The position numbers were made by a program, and so were the translations under genes. Below are positions 1 through 8,847 of a DNA stretch of 64,000 nucleotides, piece by piece. The stretch lies in the NCBI GenBank assembly GCA_963823075.1, contig CAWGKE010000014.1:186001-250000 (forward strand), read 5' to 3'. This DNA comes from UBA4732 sp963823075 (GTDB lineage Bacteria > Planctomycetota > Planctomycetia > Gemmatales > Gemmataceae). The notes under the pieces are model-generated. The model did no database searches. It was not told the DNA's origin and was given only the letters and a program-made list of their open reading frames with translations. Each line of letters starts with the position of its first letter. Positions within the stretch are counted from its first letter, which is position 1.

Positions 1-2
1 TG

Positions 3-758
3 AACTGCCCGGGTGTAACCGACGCGGGGATGAAGCACCTGGCCCGCCTGAAGGGGCTGAAAGAATTGCGCCTCAGCCTCGCCCCTGGCAGCCCGGGGGT
101 GACGGATGCAGGCCTGGAGGACTTGGCCGAGCTGAAGAGCCTGCAGACGCTGGATCTCGGCAGCATGAAGGTGACGGACGCGGGCCTGAAGGATCTGGCC
201 GTACTGCAGGAACTGCAGACCTTGAGCCTCGCCGGAACCCCTGTCACCGGCGCGGGTCTGGAGGAGCTGGCCGCGCTGAAGAACCTGAAGAGCCTGAACC
301 TCGCCGGCTGCATGGGTGTGACGGACGCGGGCCTGAAGGAGTTGTCCGGGCTGCAAGGGCTGGAGACATTGAACCTCAACACCTGCAATGGCCTGACGGA
401 CAGGGGCCTGAAAGAGTTGGCCGTGCTGCCAGCGCTCAAGGAATTGGACCTTGACAACTGCAGCGGGTTGACGGACGCGGGCCTGAGAGAGTTGTCCGCC
501 CTGCCGGCGCTGAAGAGCCTGGGTCTGAGCGGGACGTCCGTAACGGACGCGGGCCTGAAGGATGTGGCGGGGCTTACGGGGCTTCGGAAGCTGGACCTCA
601 CCGGCTGCGACGGCGTGACGAACAAGGGCCTGAGGGAGCTGGCGCCGCTGAAGGAGCTGAAGAGGTTGGCCGTCGGCGGGACCAGGGCGACGGCGCCGGG
701 GATCGTCAGGCTCCGGAAGGCGCTGCCCGACTGCAAGATCACGACGGAGTTCGAGTGA
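3..758 (+). CDS. Leucine-rich repeat protein, 5' end cut by window edge
   Basis: The open frame runs in from the window edge, so the N-terminus is missing. All 252 visible residues are about ten leucine-rich repeats of 23-25 residues with the consensus L-K-x-L-x-L-x-x-T-x-V-T-D-A-G-L-K-x-L-A, the cysteine-containing/RI-like type that is greatly expanded in Gemmata-group planctomycetes. Such solenoids bind proteins; no enzymatic domain, membrane segment or signal is visible in this part. The C-terminus (K-x-T-T-E-F-E) looks like a normal end. Partner and pathway cannot be told from the sequence. Confidence 0.85.
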   Translation, partial: NCPGVTDAGMKHLARLKGLKELRLSLAPGSPGVTDAGLEDLAELKSLQTLDLGSMKVTDAGLKDLAVLQELQTLSLAGTPVTGAGLEELAALKNLKSLNLAGCMGVTDAGLKELSGLQGLETLNLNTCNGLTDRGLKELAVLPALKELDLDNCSGLTDAGLRELSALPALKSLGLSGTSVTDAGLKDVAGLTGLRKLDLTGCDGVTNKGLRELAPLKELKRLAVGGTRATAPGIVRLRKALPDCKITTEFE

Positions 759-763
759 GCGGC

Positions 764-789
764 CGCGTCCATTGACCTCCGCGGACGCG
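764..789. terminator. Possible convergent terminator hairpin
   Basis: Arms CGCGTCC (764-770) and GGACGCG (783-789) flank a 12-nt loop in the short space between two convergent genes. There is no T-run on either side, so this is a weak prediction based on position and pairing only. Confidence 0.3.
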
Positions 790-810
790 CGGCGCGTCGC
801 TGGTCTTTGA

Positions 811-1572
811 TCAGAACCAGCCCCCCGTGATCGGCAGCGTCTGACCCGTGATGTAGCCGCTTTCCTCGCAGGCGAAAAACAGCACGGCATGAGCCACGTC
901 CGCCGGCGCGCCGACGCGGCCGACGGGGATCTGCTTCTCGTACTCCGCCAGCACCTCCGGCTTGAGACCGGCCAGCATCGGCGTGCGGATCACTCCGGGC
1001 GCCACGGCGTTGACGGTGATGCGGCGCCGCGCCAGCTCCTTGGCCAGCACCTTCGTCAGCGCGATCACGCCGGCCTTGGCCGCCGCGTAGTTGGCCTGGC
1101 CGTGGAAGCCGACCACGCCGGCGATCGACGCGATGTTGACGATCCGCCCGCCGTCCCGCAGCAGGTCGGCGCCGAGTTTCGAGGAGTAAAAGACTCCGTC
1201 CAGGTTGGTTCTCAGCACTGCGCTCCACTCTTCCGGCGTCATCTTCTTCACGGTGCGGTCGCGGAGGACGCCGGCGTTGTTCACCAGGATGTCAAGCCCG
1301 CCCGCCTCGTCGGCGACCCGCTGCATCAGGTGCTCCACCGATTCGTATCGGCTCACGTCCGCTTCGATCAGGTGAACGGCCGGGGCGTTCAGGGCGCGGA
1401 GTTGCGCGGCCGTCTCCTCGGCGTCGCGGCGATTCTGGCCGTCGGGGTCGTCGAAGTAGTTGACGATGCAGACGGCTTCGGCCGCGGCGAACGCCTCAAG
1501 GATCGCCGCCCCCATGCCGCGCGAACTGCCCGTCACCAGCACGACCTTGTTGGGAAAACTGTAGCGGACCAT
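811..1572 (-). CDS. SDR-family oxidoreductase (FabG-like 3-oxoacyl-ACP reductase)
   Basis: A 253-residue short-chain dehydrogenase, the usual length for FabG-like enzymes. It has the NAD(P)-binding Gly motif TGSSRGMG near residue 13, the structural motif NNAG, and the Ser-Tyr-Lys catalytic set in IASIAGVVGFHGQANYAAAK. The end TGQTLPITGGWF is typical of FabG-type reductases. The start MVRYSF is chosen because residues further upstream are not protein-like and the Rossmann fold begins seven residues after it. Likely role: cytosolic NADPH-dependent reduction of a 3-oxoacyl thioester or similar ketone; the exact substrate is not shown. It stands alone, divergent from the lipoprotein gene. Confidence 0.85.
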   Translation of the reverse strand: MVRYSFPNKVVLVTGSSRGMGAAILEAFAAAEAVCIVNYFDDPDGQNRRDAEETAAQLRALNAPAVHLIEADVSRYESVEHLMQRVADEAGGLDILVNNAGVLRDRTVKKMTPEEWSAVLRTNLDGVFYSSKLGADLLRDGGRIVNIASIAGVVGFHGQANYAAAKAGVIALTKVLAKELARRRITVNAVAPGVIRTPMLAGLKPEVLAEYEKQIPVGRVGAPADVAHAVLFFACEESGYITGQTLPITGGWF

Positions 1573-1671
1573 CCGTCGCTCCCTCCCGATTTCCCGTCTC
1601 CACCCTGGCGAAACCCGCCTCTCGCTGGTAACGTAGCGGTGATCCCGTGCGCTCCCACAGGAGGTCGTGCC

Positions 1672-2304
1672 GTGCAGTCGCGTTCGTTCTCCCGCTGCGT
1701 GCTGTTGCTCCTCGCGCTGGCGGCCGCCGGCTGCGGCCTGGCGGACTACGAGAACAAAATGCAACTCGCCGACGCCCGGCTGCACCGCTTCGACGAGGAG
1801 AACCGATTGCTGGGCGATCCGCTCGTCTTGCCGGCCGGCGACGCGCCGCCGGCGGCGGACGTCTTCCTCCGGCCGCCCAAGGGCATCACGCAAAACCCCA
1901 TCAACGCGAAAGAGACGCCGTTCCGCTATCCGGCGACGGCCGGCGCCTGTGCGGAGCTGGACCTCTGGATCGGCGGCACGGACGACGACAAGGACAAGCT
2001 CAAAAAGCGGATCGAGAACTGGCTAAGCCCCACGACGGCGACCTGGCAGCCCGCCGCCGTACAGCCGCCGAACGGCCAGCCAGCGCTCACGTTCGAGTCG
2101 GCGCTGTTCGCGCCGGCCAACCTCCCCGCCTACCGGGTGTACCTCCACACGGCGCCCAACGCAGTCCCGGTCGCCGTCGGGTTCAAGGTGGCGCAGCAAA
2201 GCACCGCCGATGAGGCCATCAAGATGAGTTTGGAGACGTACACCGACTCGCCGGCCGATATCCTCAAGGAGCGCGGCGATTACTCCCGGTGGCGGGGCCA
2301 CTGA
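1672..2304 (+). CDS. Predicted lipoprotein of unknown function
   Basis: Starts at GTG behind a good AGGAGG ribosome site at 1659-1664. The 210-residue product opens with a signal peptide ending in the lipobox LAAAGC, so it should be lipid-anchored after signal peptidase II cleavage. The mature part has a heptad-rich stretch (ENKMQLADARLHRFDEENR) and then a globular region with no motif I recognise. Longer upstream starts in the same frame are rejected because they read through the divergent SDR gene. Function unknown; the lipoprotein call rests on the signal alone. Confidence 0.75.
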   Translation: MQSRSFSRCVLLLLALAAAGCGLADYENKMQLADARLHRFDEENRLLGDPLVLPAGDAPPAADVFLRPPKGITQNPINAKETPFRYPATAGACAELDLWIGGTDDDKDKLKKRIENWLSPTTATWQPAAVQPPNGQPALTFESALFAPANLPAYRVYLHTAPNAVPVAVGFKVAQQSTADEAIKMSLETYTDSPADILKERGDYSRWRGH

Positions 2305-2320
2305 GCGGCCGCCCCGACGC

Positions 2321-2698
2321 TCACTTGTTGGGGTACGGCTTTTGCCAGAAGTTTTCGCCGGTCACGTTGAAGGCCGGCTTCGTCTCTATGGTACAGTCGC
2401 CGTTGACGCGCACCTGACAGGCCAGCCGCATCTCGTCCTCGTGGCCGATGGCGGCGAACATCGTCAGCGGATGGGCGGCCAGGTTGGCGCGCTCGATCAG
2501 GGTTTTTTTGCTGAGGTTCTCCATGCCCTTTTTGACCAGGACGCGGCAGGTGCCGCACAGGCCGAGGCCTAGGCAGTTGAGGTAGCGGTTGACGCCGGGG
2601 TAGAGCACGACGCCAGCCTTCATCGCCTCACGTCGCAGATTGGCGCCCTCGGGGACCTCGACTTCCTGTTTTTCGTTGACAAACGTGACCTTGGGCAT
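2321..2698 (-). CDS. [2Fe-2S] ferredoxin
   Basis: A 125-residue plant/adrenodoxin-type ferredoxin. Cys42, Cys48 and Cys51 form the C-x5-C-x2-C loop (NCLGLGLCGTC) and Cys94 supplies the fourth ligand (LACQV). The N-terminal beta-grasp strand MPKVTFVNEKQEVEVPEG and the length fit the family. It is expected to be a soluble one-electron carrier; its redox partner is not evident from neighbours. It has its own divergent upstream region holding the GTCAGGA inverted repeat. Confidence 0.9.
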   Translation of the reverse strand: MPKVTFVNEKQEVEVPEGANLRREAMKAGVVLYPGVNRYLNCLGLGLCGTCRVLVKKGMENLSKKTLIERANLAAHPLTMFAAIGHEDEMRLACQVRVNGDCTIETKPAFNVTGENFWQKPYPNK

Positions 2699-2784
2699 GG
2701 AAATGGAACCCTTGTGCGGACGAAGGAATGAATGAGACGCCCCATCGCCGTCGAGGAGGTCGGGGCCATTGTACTCGCAAAGGG

Positions 2785-2870
2785 GTCAGGAGTCAGGAGT
2801 CAGGAGTCAGCAAGAACGCCAAGGGGTCACGTCCTACCCTGTCCCTGACTCCTGACTCCTGACTCCTGAC
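2785..2870. repeat. Inverted repeat with iterated GTCAGGA arms
   Basis: The left arm (2785-2810) is GTCAGGA repeated 3.5 times and the right arm (2845-2870) is its exact complement, separated by 34 nt. The hairpin lies between the divergent ferredoxin and metallophosphoesterase genes, so it is not placed like a simple terminator. The ribosome site of the downstream gene begins nine bases beyond it. Confidence 0.8.
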
Positions 2871-2891
2871 CGCTGATTAAGGAGCCTGGCG

Positions 2892-3833
2892 ATTAACTCG
2901 GAAGCCCCTAAGGCCGTCCGGCTGGCCCACATCAGCGACATCCACGTCACGGCGCCGGCCTGCATCTGGCGGCGCGAGGACTGGTTCAACAAGCGCCTGT
3001 CCGCCTGGATCAACCTGCGCTTCCTCGGTCGCGGCTACCGCTTCCGCCGGGCCGACCACGTGCTGAGCGTCCTGGCCGACGAACTGTGCAGCGGCGGCTT
3101 CGACCGCATCCTGTTTTCCGGCGACGCCAGCGCGATGGGGTTCGAGGAGGAGGTGGCGCGGGCGGCGCACCTGCTCAAGATCGGCCGGCCGAACGAGATG
3201 CCCGGCCTTGCCGTGCCGGGCAACCACGACTACTGCACGAACGCGGCGGTGCGTGCGGGCCATTTCGAGCGGCTGTTCTCGCAGTGGCAGGCCGGCGAAC
3301 GGGTCGGCGACGCGGTTTACCCCTTCGCCCAGCGCGTCGGCCATGCGTGGCTGATCGGGCTGAATTCCTCGACCGCCAACCGCTGGCCGTGGGACGCGCG
3401 CGGCGGCGTCGGCCGCGATCAATTGCGACGGCTGGAGGAGCTGTTGCAGCGCCTGGAGGGGGGGCCGCGCATCCTGGTGACGCATTACCCAGTGTGGCTA
3501 GCGAGCGGCCGGCGCGAGCCGCGCATCCGCGCCCTGCGCGACCTCGACGCCGTGGTGGAAGCAGCCCACCGCGGCGGCGTCGGTCTGTGGCTGCACGGTC
3601 ACCGGCACAACGCTTATTACCACCCGCCGTCGGACTTCGCCCCGTTCCCCGTCGTCTGCGCCGGCAGCGCGACGCAGAGCGGCCGCTGGTCGTATAAGGT
3701 CTACACGCTGGAAGGTTATCACCTCCGCGCCCAAAACCGCGTCTACTACAAAGCGGGTGACTGCTTCCGCGATGGCGAAGCGTTCGAGCTGGATTTGACC
3801 GGCGGGGCGTGCGCGGCGCGGGGAGCGTCATGA
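2892..3833 (+). CDS. Calcineurin-like metallophosphoesterase, apparent ATT start
   Basis: The frame holds the complete metallophosphatase motif series: HISDIHV (metal ligands D and H) close to the N-terminus, SGDASAMG, PGNHDYC, THYP and the final GHRH of LHGHRHN. A two-metal phosphodiesterase or phosphatase is therefore likely; the substrate is unknown. The first ATG (3060) would delete the essential DxH motif. An in-frame stop lies at 2874, and the only well-placed initiator is ATT at 2892, seven bases after AAGGAG. From there the protein is 313 residues, a normal length. An ATT start is rare, so a base error in an ATG is the alternative. Confidence 0.8.
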   Translation: MNSEAPKAVRLAHISDIHVTAPACIWRREDWFNKRLSAWINLRFLGRGYRFRRADHVLSVLADELCSGGFDRILFSGDASAMGFEEEVARAAHLLKIGRPNEMPGLAVPGNHDYCTNAAVRAGHFERLFSQWQAGERVGDAVYPFAQRVGHAWLIGLNSSTANRWPWDARGGVGRDQLRRLEELLQRLEGGPRILVTHYPVWLASGRREPRIRALRDLDAVVEAAHRGGVGLWLHGHRHNAYYHPPSDFAPFPVVCAGSATQSGRWSYKVYTLEGYHLRAQNRVYYKAGDCFRDGEAFELDLTGGACAARGAS

Positions 3834-3835
3834 AT

Positions 3836-3885
3836 GGTTAGCCGCGACGCGCAGCGGAGCGCTCCGCTGCGCGTCGCGGCTAACC
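3836..3885. repeat. Perfect 50-bp palindrome (GGTTAGCCGCGAC family)
   Basis: The left 25 bases, beginning GGTTAGCCGCGACGCGCAGC, are followed without a spacer by their exact complement. It lies between the convergent metallophosphoesterase and coiled-coil genes and could act as a two-way terminator. Related copies occur at 8759-8824 and, as a half element, at 14746-14773. Confidence 0.85.
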
Positions 3886-3891
3886 GTCGCC

Positions 3892-4152
3892 CTATGAAAA
3901 GTCGAACGGGCTTCGGGACTCCAGGAGCGCGGTTTGAGCCTGCCGTACCTCGGCGGCTTCCTGTTGCAGGTCCGCCGCTTCGAGAACGCCCTTCCGCTTG
4001 AGGGCGTCGATGAGGGACAGGACCGCCTGCGCCAGGAGCAGCACCGGCGCCTCCAGCTTGTGGCGCAGTTCGTCCGCCGACTCGATCGCCCGCTTGGCCC
4101 GCGCATCCGCCTTGGCCGCGTCGCGCCGGGCCTGCAAGTCCATCTCGCTCAA
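3892..4152 (-). CDS. Small coiled-coil protein
   Basis: An 86-residue, highly charged, mostly helical product. Residues 8-75 read as heptads, with a central hydrophobic helix (EAPVLLLAQAVLSLIDALKR). It starts 13 bases after the stop of the membrane protein gene upstream on the same strand, so the two are probably co-transcribed. No family is recognised; a subunit or chaperone for the upstream membrane protein is only a guess from position. Confidence 0.6.
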   Translation of the reverse strand: MSEMDLQARRDAAKADARAKRAIESADELRHKLEAPVLLLAQAVLSLIDALKRKGVLEAADLQQEAAEVRQAQTALLESRSPFDFS

Positions 4153-4165
4153 GGCTGGCCCCCGC

Positions 4166-5290
4166 CTACTTGAAAGGCTTCACGTCGGTGACTTGCACGT
4201 CCCACTTTCGCTTCCCTTCGACCGTCACCAGGAAACTGGTCGCCTCAATCTTTTTTTCCATCTCGGCCTCGCTGAGGTTCGTGCGGGCCTTCTCCTTGCG
4301 GGCCAGCTCGTCTTGCAGCTCCGTCCTCATAAACGCGATGATGACCGGCGGCCGTCCTTTCAGGCCAAGAGGCCCTGCGAGATCCTGAATGTCGTTGGAT
4401 TCGGCGATGTACCACCAAATGCCGCGGTGCAGGGCCTCCAGGTCGGCCTTGCCGCCCTCCATTTGCGATCCCGGTTTGGACAGGTCGATGATGGTGAAGC
4501 GCGCGTTGTCCAGGTCGTTGGGGTTGAAAGGGACGGCCGGGATGGCGAGAACCGTGTCGCTCATCTGAAGGCGGGTCAGAAAATCGCCGCGCGGACCCGT
4601 GGTGATCGAGATGTTCTTCCAGCGGCGCCTTTGCGCCTCGCTCACCGTCTTTGGCGTGGGCGCCTGGCCCGCGCCCGGCCCCGTACCGGGTCCGGTTCCG
4701 GGTCCGGTTCCGGGGCCGTCGCCGGTTCCGGTCCCCGGACCGCCGGCGCCCTTACTGGGGTCGAAGTTCTTGCCGCTGAGGGCCGTGTCCAGGCCCATGA
4801 TCGCTTTCAGCGCCTGGGGGTCCGCGTTGACGTAGTGAGGCGGCGTGAAGGTCGGGTCGTCCGGTTTCTGGATGACGTCGGGGAGGTCCGGCCGATTGCT
4901 CTGAGCGCCGGGATTGGTCGTGTTTCCGGGGTTGTTCTTGTCGGCGTGGACGCCCTCCGACAACGGGGCCTTGGCGCCGTGGTCCTGGCCAGCGCCGCTG
5001 GGGTCGCCGCCTCCGCCGCCGTCCGAGAACGTGACGGCTTCCACCGGGATCTGCTTGCTGGTCTTGATCCACCCCCAGGCGTAGGCGAGGACGAACAGCA
5101 CAGCGACGCCAATGATGAAGGCGTGAATGGCCCACGAAGCGATGTGCCCCACCAGCCCTTCCATCCACGGATGATAGCGCAGCCAGACGGTGTCGGCCGG
5201 CGGCTGCCGCGATGCCTTCTTTGGGGTCGGGGCCTTGTCCGGCTTGGTTGCGGTTGCGTTCGTCATGGCGGCGCCTGCACGATGGGACAT
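4166..5290 (-). CDS. Single-pass membrane protein with Gly/Pro-Thr repeat linker, unknown function
   Basis: 374 residues. A short cytosolic N-terminus (PADTVWLRYHPWMEG) precedes one transmembrane helix at about residues 48-72 (ASWAIHAFIIGVAVLFVLAY). The chain continues through a disordered Gly/Asp-rich stretch and a tandem GPGT repeat (about residues 180-205) to a conserved-looking C-terminal domain with SITTGPRGDFLTRL and a charged helix near the end. The architecture recalls TonB/ExbD-like periplasmic-spanning proteins, but no diagnostic motif is present. Met9 (MTNATATK, from 5266) is an alternative start. It is likely in one operon with the 86-residue gene. Function not recognised. Confidence 0.65.
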   Translation of the reverse strand: MSHRAGAAMTNATATKPDKAPTPKKASRQPPADTVWLRYHPWMEGLVGHIASWAIHAFIIGVAVLFVLAYAWGWIKTSKQIPVEAVTFSDGGGGGDPSGAGQDHGAKAPLSEGVHADKNNPGNTTNPGAQSNRPDLPDVIQKPDDPTFTPPHYVNADPQALKAIMGLDTALSGKNFDPSKGAGGPGTGTGDGPGTGPGTGPGTGPGAGQAPTPKTVSEAQRRRWKNISITTGPRGDFLTRLQMSDTVLAIPAVPFNPNDLDNARFTIIDLSKPGSQMEGGKADLEALHRGIWWYIAESNDIQDLAGPLGLKGRPPVIIAFMRTELQDELARKEKARTNLSEAEMEKKIEATSFLVTVEGKRKWDVQVTDVKPFK

Positions 5291-5505
5291 GGAGCGCGCC
5301 TCGCCGGCGCGGGAATGGTCTTACCTTCCACCTTATCCGATGCGCAACGTCCCCGGCAACCGGAAACTGGGACGAAACTTCATGAAGCGTCCCCCCGTCA
5401 GTCCGCCTTGACCGCCCGCCCGTCTCTCTGATATAAGCGCTGGGAGAAGTGGCGCGGCGCAAAGTGTACGCGCCAACCGACTTGCGGGACGGAAGGAGGA
5501 GCGGC

Positions 5506-6348
5506 ATGGCGGGCAAACCGGGCGGGCGCCGATGGCGCCGCGGCCTGATCCTCACGGCCGGGCTGGCGGCGGGGCTTACCCTGGCGGGGCTTACCCTGGC
5601 CGCGAATCCCAACGAGCGCGACGTCAAACCGGCGCCCAACGTGCAGGATCCGGACGAGATCTACGCTTCCGATCCGAAAACGGGCAAGCCCATCCTGGAC
5701 GAGAAAGGCGATCCCGTTCTCAAGGCCGACAGCAAAATCTGGGTCCTCGACTTCCGCTTCAAGGACCCGCGCCTCATCAAGGTGGACGTGCCGGGACGCG
5801 GCCAAAAGGTGTGCTGGTACCTCTGGTATCAGGTCATCAACCACACCAAGGAAGCCCACACCTTCATCCCCGATTTCGAGCTGGTGACGCACGACCGGCA
5901 CACCGTCCATCACGACCAGGTGCTGCCCAAGGTGCAGGACGCTATCAGCCAGATCGAAGACCCGAGCGGCTACCTCAACATCAAGAATTCCGTCACGATC
6001 GCCGCCGAGCCGATCCCGCCGTCGCGCGACAACGCCAACCCCAAGGCCGTCACCGGCGTGGCCATCTGGGACGACGTCGATCCCGACTCGAACAACTACA
6101 GCATCTACGTGGCCGGCCTGTCCAACGGCTGGGCGCAGACCGACAACCCGATCGCGGCCGACAAAGAGCCGGTCGTCCGGCGGAAAACGCTGGAACTCAA
6201 CTTCAAACGGCTCGGCGATCGCTATAACATGTTCTCCGAAGAGATCCAACTGGACAAGACGCGTCCCTACCAGTGGATCTACCGGGCTTCCGAGCTGAAC
6301 GCGGCGGCGCTGACGCCGGACAAGCCGGAGGACAAGGACAAGAAGTGA
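5506..6348 (+). CDS. Exported protein of unknown function
   Basis: The start is the ATG at 5506 behind GGAAGGAGGAG; an in-frame upstream ATG at 5449 lacks this site. The 280-residue product begins with a positively charged, hydrophobic signal peptide (RRWRRGLILTAGLAAG) containing a 15-bp tandem duplication that encodes AGLTL twice. The mature domain has a beta-rich pattern (IWVLDFRFKDPRLI, KVCWYLWYQVINHTKEAH, FELVTHD) and a lysine/aspartate tail. Related proteins are common in planctomycetes, but I recognise no named domain. Probably periplasmic. Confidence 0.7.
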   Translation: MAGKPGGRRWRRGLILTAGLAAGLTLAGLTLAANPNERDVKPAPNVQDPDEIYASDPKTGKPILDEKGDPVLKADSKIWVLDFRFKDPRLIKVDVPGRGQKVCWYLWYQVINHTKEAHTFIPDFELVTHDRHTVHHDQVLPKVQDAISQIEDPSGYLNIKNSVTIAAEPIPPSRDNANPKAVTGVAIWDDVDPDSNNYSIYVAGLSNGWAQTDNPIAADKEPVVRRKTLELNFKRLGDRYNMFSEEIQLDKTRPYQWIYRASELNAAALTPDKPEDKDKK

Positions 6349-6354
6349 CCCCGG

Positions 6355-6383
6355 TTGTGGCATGGTCTGAGACCATGCCACAA
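6355..6383. repeat. 29-bp palindrome before rpmA
   Basis: Arms TTGTGGCATGGTCT and AGACCATGCCACAA surround a single G. It begins six bases after the preceding stop codon and ends 35 bases before rpmA. It may be a small hairpin repeat or part of the transcript leader of rpmA. Confidence 0.7.
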
Positions 6384-6418
6384 CGGCGGCAGTTGGTTCG
6401 ACACCCTGAGGAGCAGCG

Positions 6419-6667
6419 ATGGCTCATAAGAAAGGTCAAGGCTCAGTCCGCAACGGCCGCGATTCGCACAGCCAGCGGCTGGGCGTCAAAATCTTCGGCG
6501 GCGGCTCCGTGACGGCCGGCGGCATCATCGTCCGCCAGCGCGGCACGAAGTATCACCCCGGCCGCAACGTCGGCCGCGGCAAGGACGACACCCTGTTCGC
6601 GCTGGTCGAGGGCGTCGTAAAGTTCGACCGCGAAGGCTGCCGCGTTAACGTGACGGCCAAAGAATAA
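6419..6667 (+). CDS. rpmA: 50S ribosomal protein L27
   Basis: 82 residues starting MAHKKGQGSVRNGRDS, the invariant L27 N-terminus that reaches the peptidyl-transferase centre, followed by RLGVKIFGG, VTAGGIIVRQRGTKYHPG and GRGKDDTLFALVEG. Length and sequence are typical. The ribosome site GAGGAG lies just upstream. The usual partner rplU is not adjacent here, so rpmA appears to be transcribed on its own or from the exported-protein promoter. Confidence 0.98.
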   Translation: MAHKKGQGSVRNGRDSHSQRLGVKIFGGGSVTAGGIIVRQRGTKYHPGRNVGRGKDDTLFALVEGVVKFDREGCRVNVTAKE

Positions 6668-6671
6668 GATT

Positions 6672-6800
6672 TCACGCAAAGACGCAAAGGCGCAAAGAAA
6701 GATACAAAGAAGAGAAGGATTGGTTCAAGAGCGTGAAGCCCCGGAACCCCTCCTTCCGTCTTCTTTGTATCTTTCTTTGCGCCTTTGCGTCTTTGCGTGA
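6672..6800. terminator. Long inverted repeat between convergent rpmA and glmS
   Basis: The left arm (about 6672-6711) consists of iterated ACGCAAAG-like units and a GATACAAAGAAGA end. The right arm (about 6761-6800) is its complement, with about 50 nt between. It fills the gap between two convergent genes and could terminate both. The repeated-unit arms resemble those at 2785-2870 and 12277-12340. Confidence 0.65.
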
Positions 6801-6809
6801 GATTCTTCT

Positions 6810-8663
<1,854 letters not shown>

Positions 8664-8758
8664 GGGAGTTCCTCCGTGAATGGCAGCCGCCCGTCCTTGG
8701 GCATGATTGTAAGGGAGTGAGTCTAACTCAGAACGGTTGCGTGCGACAAGCCCGGTCA

Positions 8759-8824
8759 GGTTAGCCGCGACCCGACAGGGGAGCGCTTGGAGAGGAGCGC
8801 TCCGCTGGCGCGTCGCGGCTAACC
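8759..8824. repeat. Imperfect palindrome, GGTTAGCCGCGAC family
   Basis: It begins GGTTAGCCGCGACCCGAC and ends CGCGTCGCGGCTAACC; the outer arms match the perfect palindrome at 3836-3885, while the centre is longer and imperfect. It sits between glmS and the RsbU-like gene, both on the minus strand, so it lies where the RsbU message ends. Confidence 0.75.
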
Positions 8825-8847
8825 GTCCGTGCGCCGCGCGGACGGAA

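Noticed and set aside
889..1671. Long plus-strand frame through the SDR gene leading into the lipoprotein
   Set aside because: It is the shadow of the SDR coding strand; the lipoprotein has its own GTG, ribosome site and signal peptide.
2785..2870. CRISPR-like array
   Set aside because: Only 3.5 heptamer units on each side, no spacers; it is an inverted repeat. No CRISPR array or cas gene is seen anywhere in the window.
8664..8758. glmS ribozyme in the glmS leader
   Set aside because: The leader before the ATG is short and I see no ribozyme core sequence or pseudoknot elements; not supported.
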